Of a DNA stretch of 64,000 nucleotides, positions 35,668-47,968 are shown piece after piece. The stretch is from Argentina anserina (taxonomy: Eukaryota > Streptophyta > Magnoliopsida > Rosales > Rosaceae): assembly GCF_933775445.1 (NCBI RefSeq), contig NC_065876.1, positions 17,298,001 to 17,362,000 of the forward strand, read 5' to 3'. The translations under genes and the position numbers were made by a program. Position 1 is the first letter of the stretch. Every line of letters starts with the position of its first letter. Below the pieces are notes generated by a model. That model ran no database searches. It worked only from the letters and a program-made list of their open reading frames with translations, and was not told where the DNA came from.

Positions 35668-38035
35668 AATTGACTTGAATAATACATTACCAGTTTATAC
35701 ACTCAAGTATTAAAAAAATTAGAAATGTAATATTCACTCAATTCTCTCCACAAACAGAAGAATGAAACCCTTAGTAATCCTCCGAATAAGCTCTCTGAGC
35801 CAGCTAATCTCCACCTGCAGGACTACCCTTACACCATTATATTGGTGCACCGAGATTATAAACACAAACCTGGTAAGCTTTGCAGCCTGTATGAGTAAAC
35901 CAACATTATAACATTCATCACATACAAGGGAAATATAACATATAACATCTTAAGACATGTGTTCTCATGTGACACTGGGCAACCTATCTGTTATCCAAAA
36001 TCATTTCAAAACATGGGTACTCATGAGACCCAAGCAACCCATATGTTACTCCTCATGTAGTACACTGGCAGACACTGGGCAACTCATCTGTTACCCAGTA
36101 TCATTTTAAAACATGGGTACTCATGAGACCTTAGCAACCATCTGTTACCCCTTATGCAGTACACCGACATACAGACTAGAGCTCTAACTGATCGTAACCG
36201 ACACCAGCCAAAGTTTGGTTCCGATTTAATACCAACAACGTCCGAAGACTATAAAATGTTTTAACAAGACTCAATGTTAAAATATGTACAATATAACAAT
36301 CCACACATGTTTATGTACTACAACCAAGCGACTCTTACACAACAATAAAAATATAGTCACTCCAATAATCCGTTATACCAGAAGGTACGTTATCTTCTTT
36401 CTGGTCTCATCCGCCACAATTAATCGAACACAATACAACCTCATAATTTAAATAAACATTATGACATTATATAATATAGCAACTCATATATATGTATCGT
36501 ATTTACCATTTTCGTATACATACACAACTCACTATATTATATAGATTTCACAGTTCACTCTTTTTAAGAAATCGTAAATGAGTCACCGCCAATCGTAAAT
36601 AGCAAGCTCCAAGATCATCATTTTATTCCAATAGTCCAGCCTCAACGCAGCTTTCAACAGAGTCTATGAGAGTCTCATCCAATCTCCGGTAACTCCAACC
36701 TAGCTTTTCCAGTTTCGCTGAGCTCACCTTTAAACCCCTTTCCGCTTCGACGAAGCAGGCACTATATAGACATATGATTAATTAAAATAATATAAAGAGA
36801 AAACATTCCTACAAAATCCAGTCCATAGTAAATTGGCATTTGTATGCTGGTCAATCAGGTAATATTATTCACAGTGAGTCTGTGATTACATTATAGCCAT
36901 AAGGGAAAAACTTACTTTGCAGGATAATTGTACTTGGGGTAAAAGCTCCTCAACTTCTCAATCAGCTCCTGTGTCTTAAAATGGTGAGACACACAGAGGT
37001 ATCTTCCTTCAGCCTCAGGCTTCTCATAGGTCAGAAGGACTGCTTGAGCTAAATCCCGCACATCAACTAAACTGTGGCCTGTATTCCATTGAAGCACTCC
37101 CTGGTGCATGTAGATATCGGTAGCAAGTAGTATGCAAGTTTGACCGAAGATACCATGTGTAGACAGTTAACAAAATGAATTTACTATCGATTATTTCATA
37201 TATGTTTTTGGCATGCAGTGGAATGCGTGGTTTAATAAGTACCCTTTAAAATCTTGATGAGGATCAAGGTGCTTGCATTTATAGTGGACTGTACAACTGG
37301 CCCCCAAATAAGTGTAGGACAAACAGTTACCAGGTCAATTTTCCTTTCCTTTTTGCTAACTCCAGGGCCTCAGATTCTGCTTCAATTTTTGAAAGGCGAT
37401 ACCAGTGCTGGAAAAAGAAAGAACTAGGTCAACATATGAATTTAAAAAATCTGGCGTTGGAAGGATATTACTGTTGAACTGTAGATATAACTGAAAAAGA
37501 ATACCATAAAATCACATAAAAAACTTGTGAAGTAGCAGTGCAGTGTGCATAGGCAGCATAGCTAACGGACGCCCATGATTTCAGATTTGCATAAGCTGAG
37601 TTCTAAATTCTAACTAAATATGAACTTGAGGATATATAGTTTTCTCAGAGACCCTTGCTCTTTTAATCACACTTGCTTTGCGTAGGACACCCAAATTACA
37701 CCATTTTAGTAATGTTTTGCACTTCGTATGAACACTGTGAAGAAATATTGGAATGCCATGTCAAAGGGCGCTTATTAACAACAATATTTTTTGTTATACC
37801 TACAAACAATTGAGAGTTCTCACTACTCTCATTCCTAATTTACTGGCAGCTTTTGAAAAAAATGAAAGATAATAGATGTTCTTTTTGTTCTTGGTGATCC
37901 TCTTTGAATTAAAGAATGAACAGATCGTTGTATTTATATGATTATATACTAGATAGGGGGCCCGCGCTTTGCTGCGGTTTTGTATTACTAAATCAAGTGT
38001 TGTACCTGATTACTTCAGTTAGATTAATTGAAACT

Positions 38036-38235
38036 CTAAGAATCTGAATTAGACAAATCTGAGTTAGATTACTGAACATACAAACAGTTTTTACAGGAAA
38101 CTGGTTTTGGTTGTGTAGTAGAACTATTTGTCTCTAGTACAACTGACCCAAAATAGAGGAGCCTAATCTAACAATCTGAGTTAGATTACTTAATATACAA
38201 TAGTTTTTACAGGAAACTGGTTTTGGTTGCAGTAC
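38036..38235. repeat. Short direct repeat near the Helitron 3' end
   Basis: AATCTGAGTTAGATTACT and TTTTTACAGGAAACTGGTTT occur at 38055-38110 and again at 38168-38225, about 115 bp apart. Non-coding. Confidence 0.75.
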
Positions 38236-38853
38236 AACTGTTTGTTTCCATCCAAAAACTGGGACAGCATTTAGATAACAAAAAAAATGCTGAACTCTAG
38301 GTTTTCCTCTTACTGCATCAGTGGTGAACTTGAATGGATGTGGAGTTTAGTTTGGGGTTTGTTCAAAAAGGATATTGCCCCAACCTCTTTTGCACCAATT
38401 TATCCATTGCTTTTGTTTGCTGCTGTGATACAAAAGCACAACTACTGCTGTACCGACATAAAAGCTATAGATATAGATAGAAAATGCTTTCAGCCTAGTT
38501 CATTCTCTCTTATCTTTTTCACTTTGTTTCTTCTCTGTAAGAGATGGGGTTGCCTCTTTGCCTTGCCTGTCATTTGAAATTAATAAGGCTGTGAATATCA
38601 GAGGTTATAAATATTGGAGGTGGCTAATAGTGAAGAAAGATCAAGTATACCTAAATTTTGGATGGAAGAAGATAATTATTTTTTCTTGTAGTAATGTTAA
38701 AGAGATCATAGGAGAAATTAAACAGAAATGTTTCAACTCTTATTTTCATGCTTCAAATGCAAAAACTAACACTAATTTAAGAATTCCAAGTCATGGATGT
38801 TAACGGTTACCTTTTGGTCTTCTTGTCTTTCTCTGGTGCATCCATTGATTTGC

Positions 38854-41099
38854 CTATGAGATTAGCTGCCCTTTTTTCTCATACGTTTTTTGAGGTGTGG
38901 CTGATATTGGTTCATCGTTGTCTGGGTTTGGTTGTATGCCCTTTACAGTGATTTCACGGTCGAGCTTAACTTGAAGATCAAACAGGTACTTGTTGCCTCT
39001 TTTGGCGGCTATTTCTTCCGGTAGATCATGATTACCCGCATAGTTTTTTTTTTCTAGCAATTCTGAACATGTGTAGCCAAAGAGCTGTTCTGCCTATTGT
39101 CACATTAGTGTTAGGGTGATTTGATCCTCCTTGTCATCTTCTATAGTTAGATAAACTCTATAACTGTTTGTGTAACAAAAGTAATCAATTCACATGATAA
39201 TAGAGTTCTTCAATTCAGCCCTAACATGTGAAAGCCTAAAGGATTATAAAAAAATGTTATGGTTGGCTAAAATTTTGAAATTTTCAAAAATATCATTTTT
39301 AACAAAATATGAAAAATACGTGAGGTAGTTATATGTTTTCATAAAGATGCCTCACCATGGCAAAGCTCCTTTTACAACGTTATGTTTCTGACATTCGTAG
39401 GTGCCATCATCTCCATGTTGCTTTAGCTGCTTGTTACAATTTGGTTATGAGCAACTATTGTACCACCACCCACTGTGAGTTGAGAATCTGATGATCGTTG
39501 CACAACATACAACTATTTGATCATGTGGAAATTACATTAGTTTCAGTATGAAGTCTAATTTAATACCAGAATTCAAAAATTAGTTTATAAGAGAAGTGAA
39601 AATAATGTGCCCAGGTCAGTTTTTGCTGAGCTAGGGCATAGAAGTATTTTCTTGGGTTTATTTTTCTCTTTTTTCAATTAGATAATATAATAACATATTT
39701 TACCTTATAGGCTTCTGGGTCCCGTGTATATAGATCAAAAATTGTCTTCCATGTTTCATCTTTTTTCCTCTGCTTGTATGGTGCACTGATTATTGGTTTG
39801 TCTCCTGGTTTGTTAAACCTGTATTTGATATTGGTAATTGTGTTATGTTTGTATATAAATAATATATTTAAGTTAATTACAATACTTACTCTGCCTCATA
39901 TTCTGCAGAATCTGGCAATTGTGGGTTATAGATAATGCATGTGTGATTTGTGCTTGTTGGTGTTATGTAATCTGTTGATAAAAAGTAAGGAAAACATAAA
40001 TAAGTGTAATGTTGATGATTACGTAATGGTTTTAAATTAAAGCTGTGTCTATGGCTATTTTATCATAAGCAGTTAGATATAAGTGGTTGAATAATGAATA
40101 CCTCGGAACTTTTTTAGATTCAAACTTGTAAATGCGACAAACACTGATGTTGTTGGGTCCTCAAGAACTTTCAAGTCAAAACTTCTTGCATGGTGTCCCC
40201 AAAGTGTGACTATTACGCATTGTCTCCTACATTATCAAATGTGGATAGTTGAAGTTATTATAAAAGGCAATTAAAATTTTCAAAACTCAAATTTAATAAA
40301 GACATACCTAAGATTTTCAAGAGTAACCACACAAATGGATTCATGTTCATCTGTTGATGGTATATATCGCTTGCGTTCTGATTGAACATCTTTAATGCAG
40401 CCATAAATATCCTGCATTATAGAAGAAGCATATGTCGTCAACATGATTCACTCTATTAAGAAGGCAGCATATATTAGTTAAAAATTGAACTTTTGTTTGA
40501 TAACTTGCCTATGAGCACGATTTGTTCTTTCTTTTGTTTGTCTTTTTCTGCGTGTTCTTTGAAGCGATCTTCAACTTGCTCAAACTGTAAGAATTGGAAT
40601 GCATATCTTGGAATTAAGCATGTGTCTTGTTTTAGTGGGATAGACTTCGTGGGTTGATTGAAAGTCAATTGTAGATTACGATCCACCACTTTGTATCCAA
40701 AGACATGTTTCTTGGTGAAGACATGATAAATGTCATACATGCAGCCTTCTTCCAGTTTGGTTGTGTACTCATAGTCATTCTCAGCAACAATAGCATGCAT
40801 GGTGTCAGCCTACATGAACAGTTGTATTGAGAAGAATAAATTCAAACAGAACAAAAGTTATAATCTTGTATTGGCAATTCCAATTATTTGTATGAAATAT
40901 CGGTGTGGTAATATAGATCTTTAAGAGATAATAATGTTCTAAAGCTTACTCTTTCATCGATCAGAAGATAGTGTAATCCATCAAAGAATTCGCTTTTAAA
41001 CTTTTTTGGCCTCCATGCTCTTGCAACACGAATTCTAATTCTGCCCACATATTGATTTGGGCGTATGTCATTCAGATATGTTATGCTCATCTCACTCAT
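38854..41099 (-). pseudogene. RPA1/RPA70-like single-strand DNA-binding protein (Helitron cargo)
   Basis: Exon blocks on the minus strand. 40950-41099: MSEMSITYLNDIRPNQYVGR and a VARAWRPKKF OB-fold start, GT donor. 40487-40810: MHAIVAENDYEYT through YKVVDRNLQLTFN. About 40290-40412: DIYGCIKDVQSERKRYIPST. About 40096-40230: CVIVTLWGHHARSFDLKVLE. Then 39890-39970 and 39700-39825, and 38854-39060 with a C-terminal OB region (NKYLFDLQVKLDREITVKGI). These fit OB-fold domains of the plant RPA70B-like/DUF223 family bound to single-stranded DNA. The junction after IVLI shows GCAAGT instead of GTAAGT and does not join in phase with the next block, so the copy is probably damaged or badly spliced. Confidence 0.7.
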
Positions 41100-41799
41100 T
41101 GCCTGACTATCAGAAAAAGAGTTAATTATAGTGATATTAATGAAGTTGTCAATGCACATATACTAAGTGAATTTTTGAAACAACAGTAACCTAATAGAAA
41201 AGGATATTAAAAAAAATCTTAGGTATTATGTAAAATTGAAAGAAAATAAGTACAAAGGATATCAGTTAATCTTACCAAATTAGTTTTTATATAATATTGA
41301 TAAATCAACTATTCAAATTAGATATTGTGAAACTTTAAAACCAAATTAGATAAACAAATTTAAACTATTTCAGATCAATTGAGTTTGTATAAGAGTAGAG
41401 ATGTTGTATGAAACCGTAAAGGATAGTTTCTAAAAGGCTAGTGTAAGTGAGCCAATGTTGTATGAATAGTTCATTATGTTAGATGAGACAAAGTTTTTGA
41501 TCTAAGCAAAAGAACCAGTAAATTATATTGTTCATTATAAGATTGTCATTAATGAAAATTCACATAGCATGAACAACAAAATATAAATACCTGACAGAGT
41601 TGCATTTTCATTTCTCATATCACCTGCAGCTGCCACCGACATCCCTTCAATTTCTATTGGGTCAGCAGCCACACTCGCAAAAACATTTTGTTCAAAAAAT
41701 TTCATCATTCCCGACTTCCTTTCAGGTGTCATACTTGCTATAAAAACGCATTATCAAACAATCAAAAAGATTAACAAAATAACTAAATAATAAACCGAT

Positions 41800-41819
41800 A
41801 TATATATATATATATATAT
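41800..41819. repeat. (TA)n microsatellite
   Basis: About 20 bp of TA units inside the Helitron, between the RPA-like exons and its 5' end. Simple repeat. Confidence 0.85.
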
Positions 41820-42620
41820 TCATTGTTATTTGGCAATTGTTCTACAACCCTAACTAACCCTGAAAACTACAACCTGCACAGACAGCCTATGAACACATAG
41901 ACACCCTCTAAATCAAAGTTGAAATTATTGAGTTGTTTGCATCATTTGAGTCATGGTGTAGACTCAAATTAAGCAACTCCATAATAGTTTGGTGTCATAG
42001 CTGTCCTATATACAGTATACTGAACCTATAACCCTGTTATATAATACACAGAAAGCATGTAAATATAGAATAAGCACATTATGATCTTAATAAAAGACAG
42101 TAAGAGAGCAGTACCCAAAAATTACAATGAGGTTGGTTCCGCTTTGCCCAAATGAAAGTTCCAATTTCTATGCCACCACAACAAAAGTTTCTGTTATACC
42201 TCACCTGCATGTGTAAAAATACATATATTAGTGTGTTGACGATAAAAAATAGCAAAATGGATGAACATGAAGGCAGATAGAAAATAACAGAGAATCTAAG
42301 ACATAAATTTATGAGATTGTATATCGTTTGGAACACAGATTCAAGTGTTTTAGGCACTGTATGCTGTGTGCATTTTAAAGTTTCACTATACATGCATACA
42401 TATTTCAATGGTACATATTTCAATAGTGGGGAAATTGTATTTACCGCTAGCGATCCTATTCTTAATATCTAAAACATCATGTTCACTCAAGGATGAAAAA
42501 ATATCACCTAATTGATCATATGTAAAATACATTTGTTTTAATAGGTTATTCAAATTACATTGATAATATTAATCAATATTAGCATTTGGATCGTGGGGTA
42601 TTGTACTGTAAGCCATTCCA

Positions 42621-43086
42621 ATTGACTTTGAAACTTGATTATATGAAAAAAATTGAAAGCAAACAAAGCCCAGCTGAAATATCAGGTCAATTGATGAGCC
42701 AATATATGACCGAAAACAGGGAGAAAAACGAAAAACCCAAAAATTGATGGAACCAATCAAACAACAAAATTGATGTAATCAAAGTAGTTAGGAAGGGAAA
42801 AAAAACTGAATACGGGGATTAAAACATGATTGAAACATGAAATTGATCTAAGGAGAACAATTGACTTTGAAACTTGATTATATGAAAAAAATTGAAAGCA
42901 AACAAAGCCCGGCTGAAATATCAAGTCAATTGATGAGCCGATATATGACCGAAAACAGGAAGAAAAACGAAAAACCCTAAAATTGTTGGAACCAATCAAA
43001 CAACAAAATTGATGTAATCAAAGTAGTTAGGAAGGGAAAAAAACCTGAATACGGGGATTGAAACATGAAATTGATCTAAGGGGAAC
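42621..43086. repeat. Tandem duplication, ~239-bp unit, two copies in the Helitron
   Basis: Copies begin ATTGACTTTGAAACTTGATT at 42621 and 42860 and are close to identical (shared GATGAGCC, ATATATGACCGAAAACAGG and GATGTAATCAAAGTAGTTAG). Two small mirrored open frames (42569-42760 and 42757-42999) are shadows of it. Lies in the 5' part of the Helitron, just before its leader. Confidence 0.88.
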
Positions 43087-43599
43087 TCACCAAAGCGACG
43101 CAGGTCTCATGACCGCAAAGTTTGCCGGAAGATTTGGGTTCTAAGGGGAAAAGGAGTATGAGGAGAAAGCAGAGACTTTGTTCTGGTTGTCGGGTTGCAG
43201 TTTATCAAGTTCTTTGTTCTGCTCTCTAGGCTAAGTAGCTTTTTAATGAATTGCTTTTCAACCCAAAAAATACGTGGTCCATGGGAATAGCCACAGCTGG
43301 CCAGGAAAAGGACAGAGTCCTTAAGAACAGTACCGACTATAGCGTGTCTAATATATAGTAAATTCATACTTCTCATTACTGTAACTAGAATCAAGCAGAT
43401 CATTACGACTGGTTGATTGTGTACAACGTGAATTATGTCTCATTACCTTAACCTTTCGGCAGTATTCCTTATCTGACCAACAAGTTTCATCCGAGACTTG
43501 TCCATCTGCCCACCTAGGATTGAAGGTTACAGCAGTAAGAGAGGACACAAAAACAACTCGCTTGACTTTTGCATCAAGAGATAAAATCAACATTTGATG

Positions 43600-44660
43600 A
43601 TAATCATATATTATTATGTATCATCTTAATTAGCACACTTCTTGGTAACAAAATGTAGTCTGCTTTGATTACTGACTCACGAGATAGAATGATTACAGAT
43701 AGTTATGCACCTTCAAATGCTGGAATCGATTTACATTATTAACCAGAGCCATTCTTATGTAAAATAACAGTATGAAGTATGAACTATCATAAGAGCAATA
43801 AAATACATCGAGCATATCTAACTATAAATAATGAGATTGAGACTCTTGCCTCCGGGTCTTCGTTCTCTCTCCCTCAGAAACCGAGAATGCAGGCGGAGCT
43901 CCCTAGCCCCGTTCCGCTTCAAGACCACCACCAATATTTTCATCTCTTCCTCCGCTACAAGACCTGTTAATTGCATGTGGGATTTGAGCCCATTTGATTC
44001 AGATTAGGAAATAAGGCTGGCGATGTGATCTGATGAAGCAAAATTTCGCTAAAACCCAGAAAATCGATGGAGGATAGCCTTGTAGCTAGCCTCTCTCTAA
44101 TTTACTCTTCCCACTCTTAATGACCCAGCAAAAGAACTAAGCTTGGGCCGAGTGTTGTATTGATTAGCTTGGTTGCATTTTTTTCCAAGTATTTCAAGGG
44201 TACCCAATAAATGTGTTGTAAACGGTTTTTAGAAAAAACAAATGTACGTTTGTTTATCCAGGATCTAGGGACAGCTAGTTGTTGGGTACCCATATGAGTA
44301 ATTTTTATTATCGACCTCGTGGATACGTTGCTGTTTATACCTTTCACTGAATGATAAATCGGCTTTACTTCCCTACTAAAAAAATATTGATAATCATAAT
44401 TGAGTTACTAATTTGTTGCCAAAGTAGTGAAAAGAAAATGTGACACGAAAGAAAATGTATATTGTGCTACCCTTTGTTTTTTCTTTAGACAATATATTTT
44501 GCGTGAGCGGGGAGACAGTACCAATGCCCCAAGCACAAGACCATCAGAGCAGAATGGAAAAGAAAAACAAACAAAAACAAAACAAGGGGGAACAATTGGG
44601 AAAGTAAAACCCCTAGAGGCTACAGTTCCCTCTCTCATATCTCAACCCTTCCCTTAAATC
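43600..44660. other. Intergenic region between the CRL pseudogene and the Alfin-like gene
   Basis: No gene is recognised. A GC-richer patch at 43840-43970 has no match. The missing 5' exons of the CRL pseudogene were looked for here and not found. The right half leads into the Alfin-like promoter. Confidence 0.5.
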
Positions 44661-44669
44661 CACCCTCCC

Positions 44670-44738
44670 TTCTTCTTCTTCTTCTTCTTCTTCTTCTTCT
44701 CGCTCCAACCTATTTATCCCCCCCCATTTTACTCCCTT

Positions 44739-44781
<43 letters not shown>
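44670..44781. repeat. (TTC)n and (CT)n pyrimidine runs in the Alfin-like 5' region
   Basis: About ten TTC units at 44670-44700 and about twenty CT units at 44741-44781, on the coding strand, some 160-270 bp upstream of the ATG. Such Y-patches are common in plant core promoters and 5' UTRs. A possible TATA-like TATTTAT is at 44711-44717. Confidence 0.8.
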
Positions 44782-44785
<4 letters not shown>

Positions 44786-44937
44786 ATTTCAATTCACAAT
44801 TAAAATCCCCAATTCACCTTACTCAACAAACCCTAATTTCAATTCCTCTCTTCACTCCCCGCGCCACTTGACATTGCGATTGAGATTGAACGCCAGAACC
44901 AGAGATACGGAGAGAAGAAGAAAGCGAGAGAGCGAGA

Positions 44938-47900
44938 ATGGAGGGGATACCGCACCCAGTACCTCGAACAGTGGAGGAAGTCTTCAGCGACTTCAGAGGC
45001 CGACGCGCCGGTTTGATTAAGGCCCTCACCACCGGTTAGTTCTCTCGCTTTGTTTACTAGTTGACAGAGACTAATTGATTTCGTTAATCTCATGCCTTGT
45101 TTGTTTGTTTTTTTTTTTTTTTTTCTGCAGAGGTTCAGAAGTTTTACCAGCAGTGCGATCCTGGTGGGTCTTCTCTTCTCTTTTGGCTTTTACTCTTCAT
45201 TGTTCTTCAATTCAATTTCGATATGTTGCGACTTGTTAAACAATGTGTTTGAATGATTTTGATTATATTTGTAGAAATACATGCTGTTAAACAAGTACAA
45301 ACACATGCTTTTTTCGGTTTTAAAACAAGCCGAATGTGGAGTTTTCTGCTTGCTTCCTGTCATTCGGTGTTGCAATGCTGGAATAGGAAGTCTGTTTGGT
45401 TTGATACTATATTGTTTTCATTGGTAACTTCGTTGATTAGTTTGGAATTTTGGACACCTCTTTCCAAGTTAGTCTACAAACTGGTTGGTAATTTTGTGTC
45501 AATGAAATGAATTAGAGGATTAAGGTGAAATTTTCTACCTCTGAGTTCCCTGCTACAGTGGTGTATTTTTATGCAAGCACAAAGATTGGTTTTTTTTTTT
45601 AGCTCTGTTCGTAAAGGATTTCTTGCCAACTTTGATTCTGATGTCTTATGTTGTTTAGAATTTTTTACCTTCTGTTTTCAGAGTTGTAAAGCATCTAAAG
45701 AGTTTGTATGTCATGTGGTTTGACAAAATCTATTCTGTTTTTATTATTTGTGGTTAACACAAGTTTTGTGCTTATATAGAGAAGGAGAATTTGTGTTTGT
45801 ATGGACTGCCAAATGAGACATGGGAAGTTAACCTTCCTGTCGAAGAGGTGCCTCCTGAGCTTCCTGAACCAGCATTAGGTATAAACTTTGCTAGGGATGG
45901 GATGGCAGAAAAGGACTGGTTGTCGCTCGTTGCCGTACACAGCGATTCATGGTTGCTTGCTGTTGCATTCTATTTTGGTGCACGCTTTGGGTTTGGCAAG
46001 AATGAAAGGTATCCATTACTTTCCATGTCGCACACACATAGCAATATGCATTTAGTATTAGAACAATTTACCATTTGCTGTTACTTTACTACTGTGAAAT
46101 GAAATTCACAACCATGGTTGATATGAAGAATTTTACTTTGGTGTTAATCCCATTGGAATACAACATTATCAATTGCATATTCTTGGTTGCAAACATTCAT
46201 CTAATTACTTGGGTGGGATGAATCTTAAATTGCCGCCCCTTTTCTGGACATGACTGTGGGAATGTTTTTTTAGAGAAATGTAGAGACACTAAATTATAAG
46301 TAAAAATGTGAATTTGAATGGCAAGTAATAATTTGTTATATTTTTGTTCTTTTTTCTTTTAATTCAAACAAGAAGTAATGGTTTTAAGAGTAATTTATTG
46401 CATTTTCAACAGCACGTCACATCATAAAGTTAAAATGGTAGTTCAGCAACTACTACCAGGCACAAGTTTCTTTTGAACCCTAACCGTATATTGAATCTTG
46501 ATTTCCCTCGGTGACTAGAGAAAAAATTTTCATTTCTTTTGTAACTCCATATTTGATTTAAGAATTTCTCTGTGTCTGAAGGTTTCTTTATACTATCAAA
46601 TTTTTACCTCCTTTTAATGTAGGTTTATAAAAAGATTATACCAATTGACAGATTGATTAATAAACATGTATTAGTTATGCAAATGAACCTCTTTGCATAA
46701 GTCCTATTATCTGTTTATTTACAAGGTTTCATTCACTTTTCTTTTTTGGTTTGATACATGCACGATTTTCAAAATTCATTGCTAAGTAGCTGATATTTAG
46801 GCTGCTTTCATTAGTCGAGCCTGCTGATTGTTAATAGAAAAATCGTGTTTGATTGTTCTTTGACCTATTTACTTATTTAAATTTTAGAGTACCGTGTTTT
46901 CAGACTTGTCATTACCTAGTTAGAAGTAAACAGACGAAGTCTTGTATGTACATGTTCATATGATCTGAAGGTATACTCACACGGACATACACATAGATAG
47001 AGGTCCATTGCCAGTGGCAACCTGCCTGAGGTGGGGTCCGTTGGAGGGTGAATTTTTTTTGTAACTGTTGTAATGGTGCAGCTATTTGTTAGATTTAGGC
47101 TTTGGACTGTGCAGCTATCTGTTTGTGTATGTGTGCACAATTATGTCTGTGATTCAAATATACCCACCTGGGGATGAGATCATTATCAAACATGATCTTC
47201 AGTATACTGATACCCATTTCTCTCATTTGTGGATATGGGCTTTGGCCTAAAACACACTCTGCTGGCTTAAGCTTTAGTATTTTCTGAAGAGATGTGATGC
47301 TTGACTTCTGTCTGGTATTGAAGCAGTTTCTTTCGTGATGGGATTGAGTGTCAGAGTAGAGCCTTTCATGCTGTAGGACGGAGAAAGATCACCTTTTGTT
47401 ATGTAATTGAGTGTATAAGTATTTCTAGTGGTTCTAACCTCTATTAAACTATGGAACTTGCAGAAAGAAGCTCTTTCAGATGATAAATGATCTTCCCACC
47501 ATATTTGAAGTTGTTACAGGCAATGCCAGGCAGCCTACAAATCAATCTGGTATTCATCACAACAGTAGCAAGAGTAAATCAAGTGGCAAGCCGGTAAGGG
47601 GACAGATTAGTTTGAGGGATTTTGTTTTCTTTTTTATTGTTATTAGTGTAAGTAATGGTAGATCTTCCTTTGTTGGTGCTGAGCAGTCTCGCCAACCTGA
47701 AATCAACCTGAGTAAAGGGGTAAAGATGTCTCCGCTAGTGAAAGAAGATGAGGAAAGTGGGGAAGAAGAAGAAGAAGATGATGATGATGAACAAGGTGCT
47801 ACTTGTGGGGCATGTGGAGACAACTATGGTGCTGACGAGTTCTGGATTTGCTGTGATGTGTGTGAGAGATGGTTCCATGGGAAGTGTGTGAAGATTACAC

Positions 47901-47968
47901 CTGCAAAGGCTGAGCATATCAAGCAGTACAAGTGCCCAAGCTGCAGTAGCAAGAGGGCTAGAGTTTGA
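44938..47968 (+). CDS. Alfin-like PHD-finger protein, 256 aa
   Basis: Five exons: 44938-45034, 45131-45163, 45780-46008, 47464-47593 and 47687-47968, all GT-AG and in phase (771 nt). The N-terminal ~130 residues are the Alfin domain ([60 protein letters not shown]). A basic Ser-rich linker and an acidic stretch ([11 protein letters not shown]) follow. The C-terminal PHD finger at residues 203-252 has the C4HC3 set ([24 protein letters not shown]). The family binds H3K4me3 in the nucleus and acts with PRC1 or as a stress-linked repressor. Length (about 250) is normal. The last intron (47594-47686) is 93 nt with no stop in frame, so retention would add 31 residues between linker and acidic region. 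Which of AL1-AL7 it matches was not settled. Confidence 0.93.

Larger units (their letters stand above)
32284..36590 (+). repeat. Large LTR-like repeat, host copy F, split by a nested insertion
   Basis: The left part (32284-32417) begins TATCACAACTCCGAATTTTC and matches the start of copy C, with one G-to-A change in the TG terminus. The right part (35668-36590) continues the same order as copy C (CTGCAG near 35818, GGTGCACC near 35846, GTATGAGTAAACCAAC, CAATCGTAAA). The two parts join if 32418-35667 and one 5-bp repeat are removed. The 3' end is missing where the reductase pseudogene begins. Confidence 0.7.
37949..43362 (-). mobile_element. Helitron, ~5.4 kb, carrying an RPA1-like gene
   Basis: Minus-strand 3' end: a GC-rich hairpin (CCGCAGC AAA GCGCGG) then ACCCCC-type spacer and CTAG followed by T (37948-37970), the classic Helitron terminus. 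Proposed 5' end TTTACTATATATTAG preceded by A at 43362; the consensus would be TC, so one C-to-T change is assumed. Insertion between A and T without target duplication fits the mechanism. An RPA70-like gene is inside, as in many plant Helitrons, but no Rep/helicase is present, so it is non-autonomous. It lies wholly in an intron of the CRL pseudogene. The 3' end is well supported, the 5' end less so. Confidence 0.7.
36623..43591 (-). pseudogene. CCR-like (CRL) reductase, opened by a Helitron and 5'-truncated
   Basis: Minus-strand exon remnants, in order. 43453-43591 has AKVKRVVFVSSLTAV and DETCWSDKEYCRK, then a GT donor. After a ~6 kb intron, 37243-37407 has HWYRLSKIEAESEALELAK, then a frameshift near 37350 and CPTLIWGPVVQSTINAS. 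36917-37109 has VDVRDLAQAVLLTYEKPEAEGRYL. 36623-36757 has LEKLGWSYRRLDETLIDSVES and a stop. EYCRK before the intron and a WYxLSK active site after it match CRL1-type proteins, so these are one gene. Exon 1 and the start of exon 2 (the NADPH-binding turn) are absent, and the exon 3 frameshift kills the frame. The intron swelling is due to the Helitron at 37949-43362. Confidence 0.8.

Noticed and set aside
45253..45510. Small frame in intron 2 of the Alfin-like gene
   Set aside because: Intronic, no domain, and lies between well-supported splice sites.
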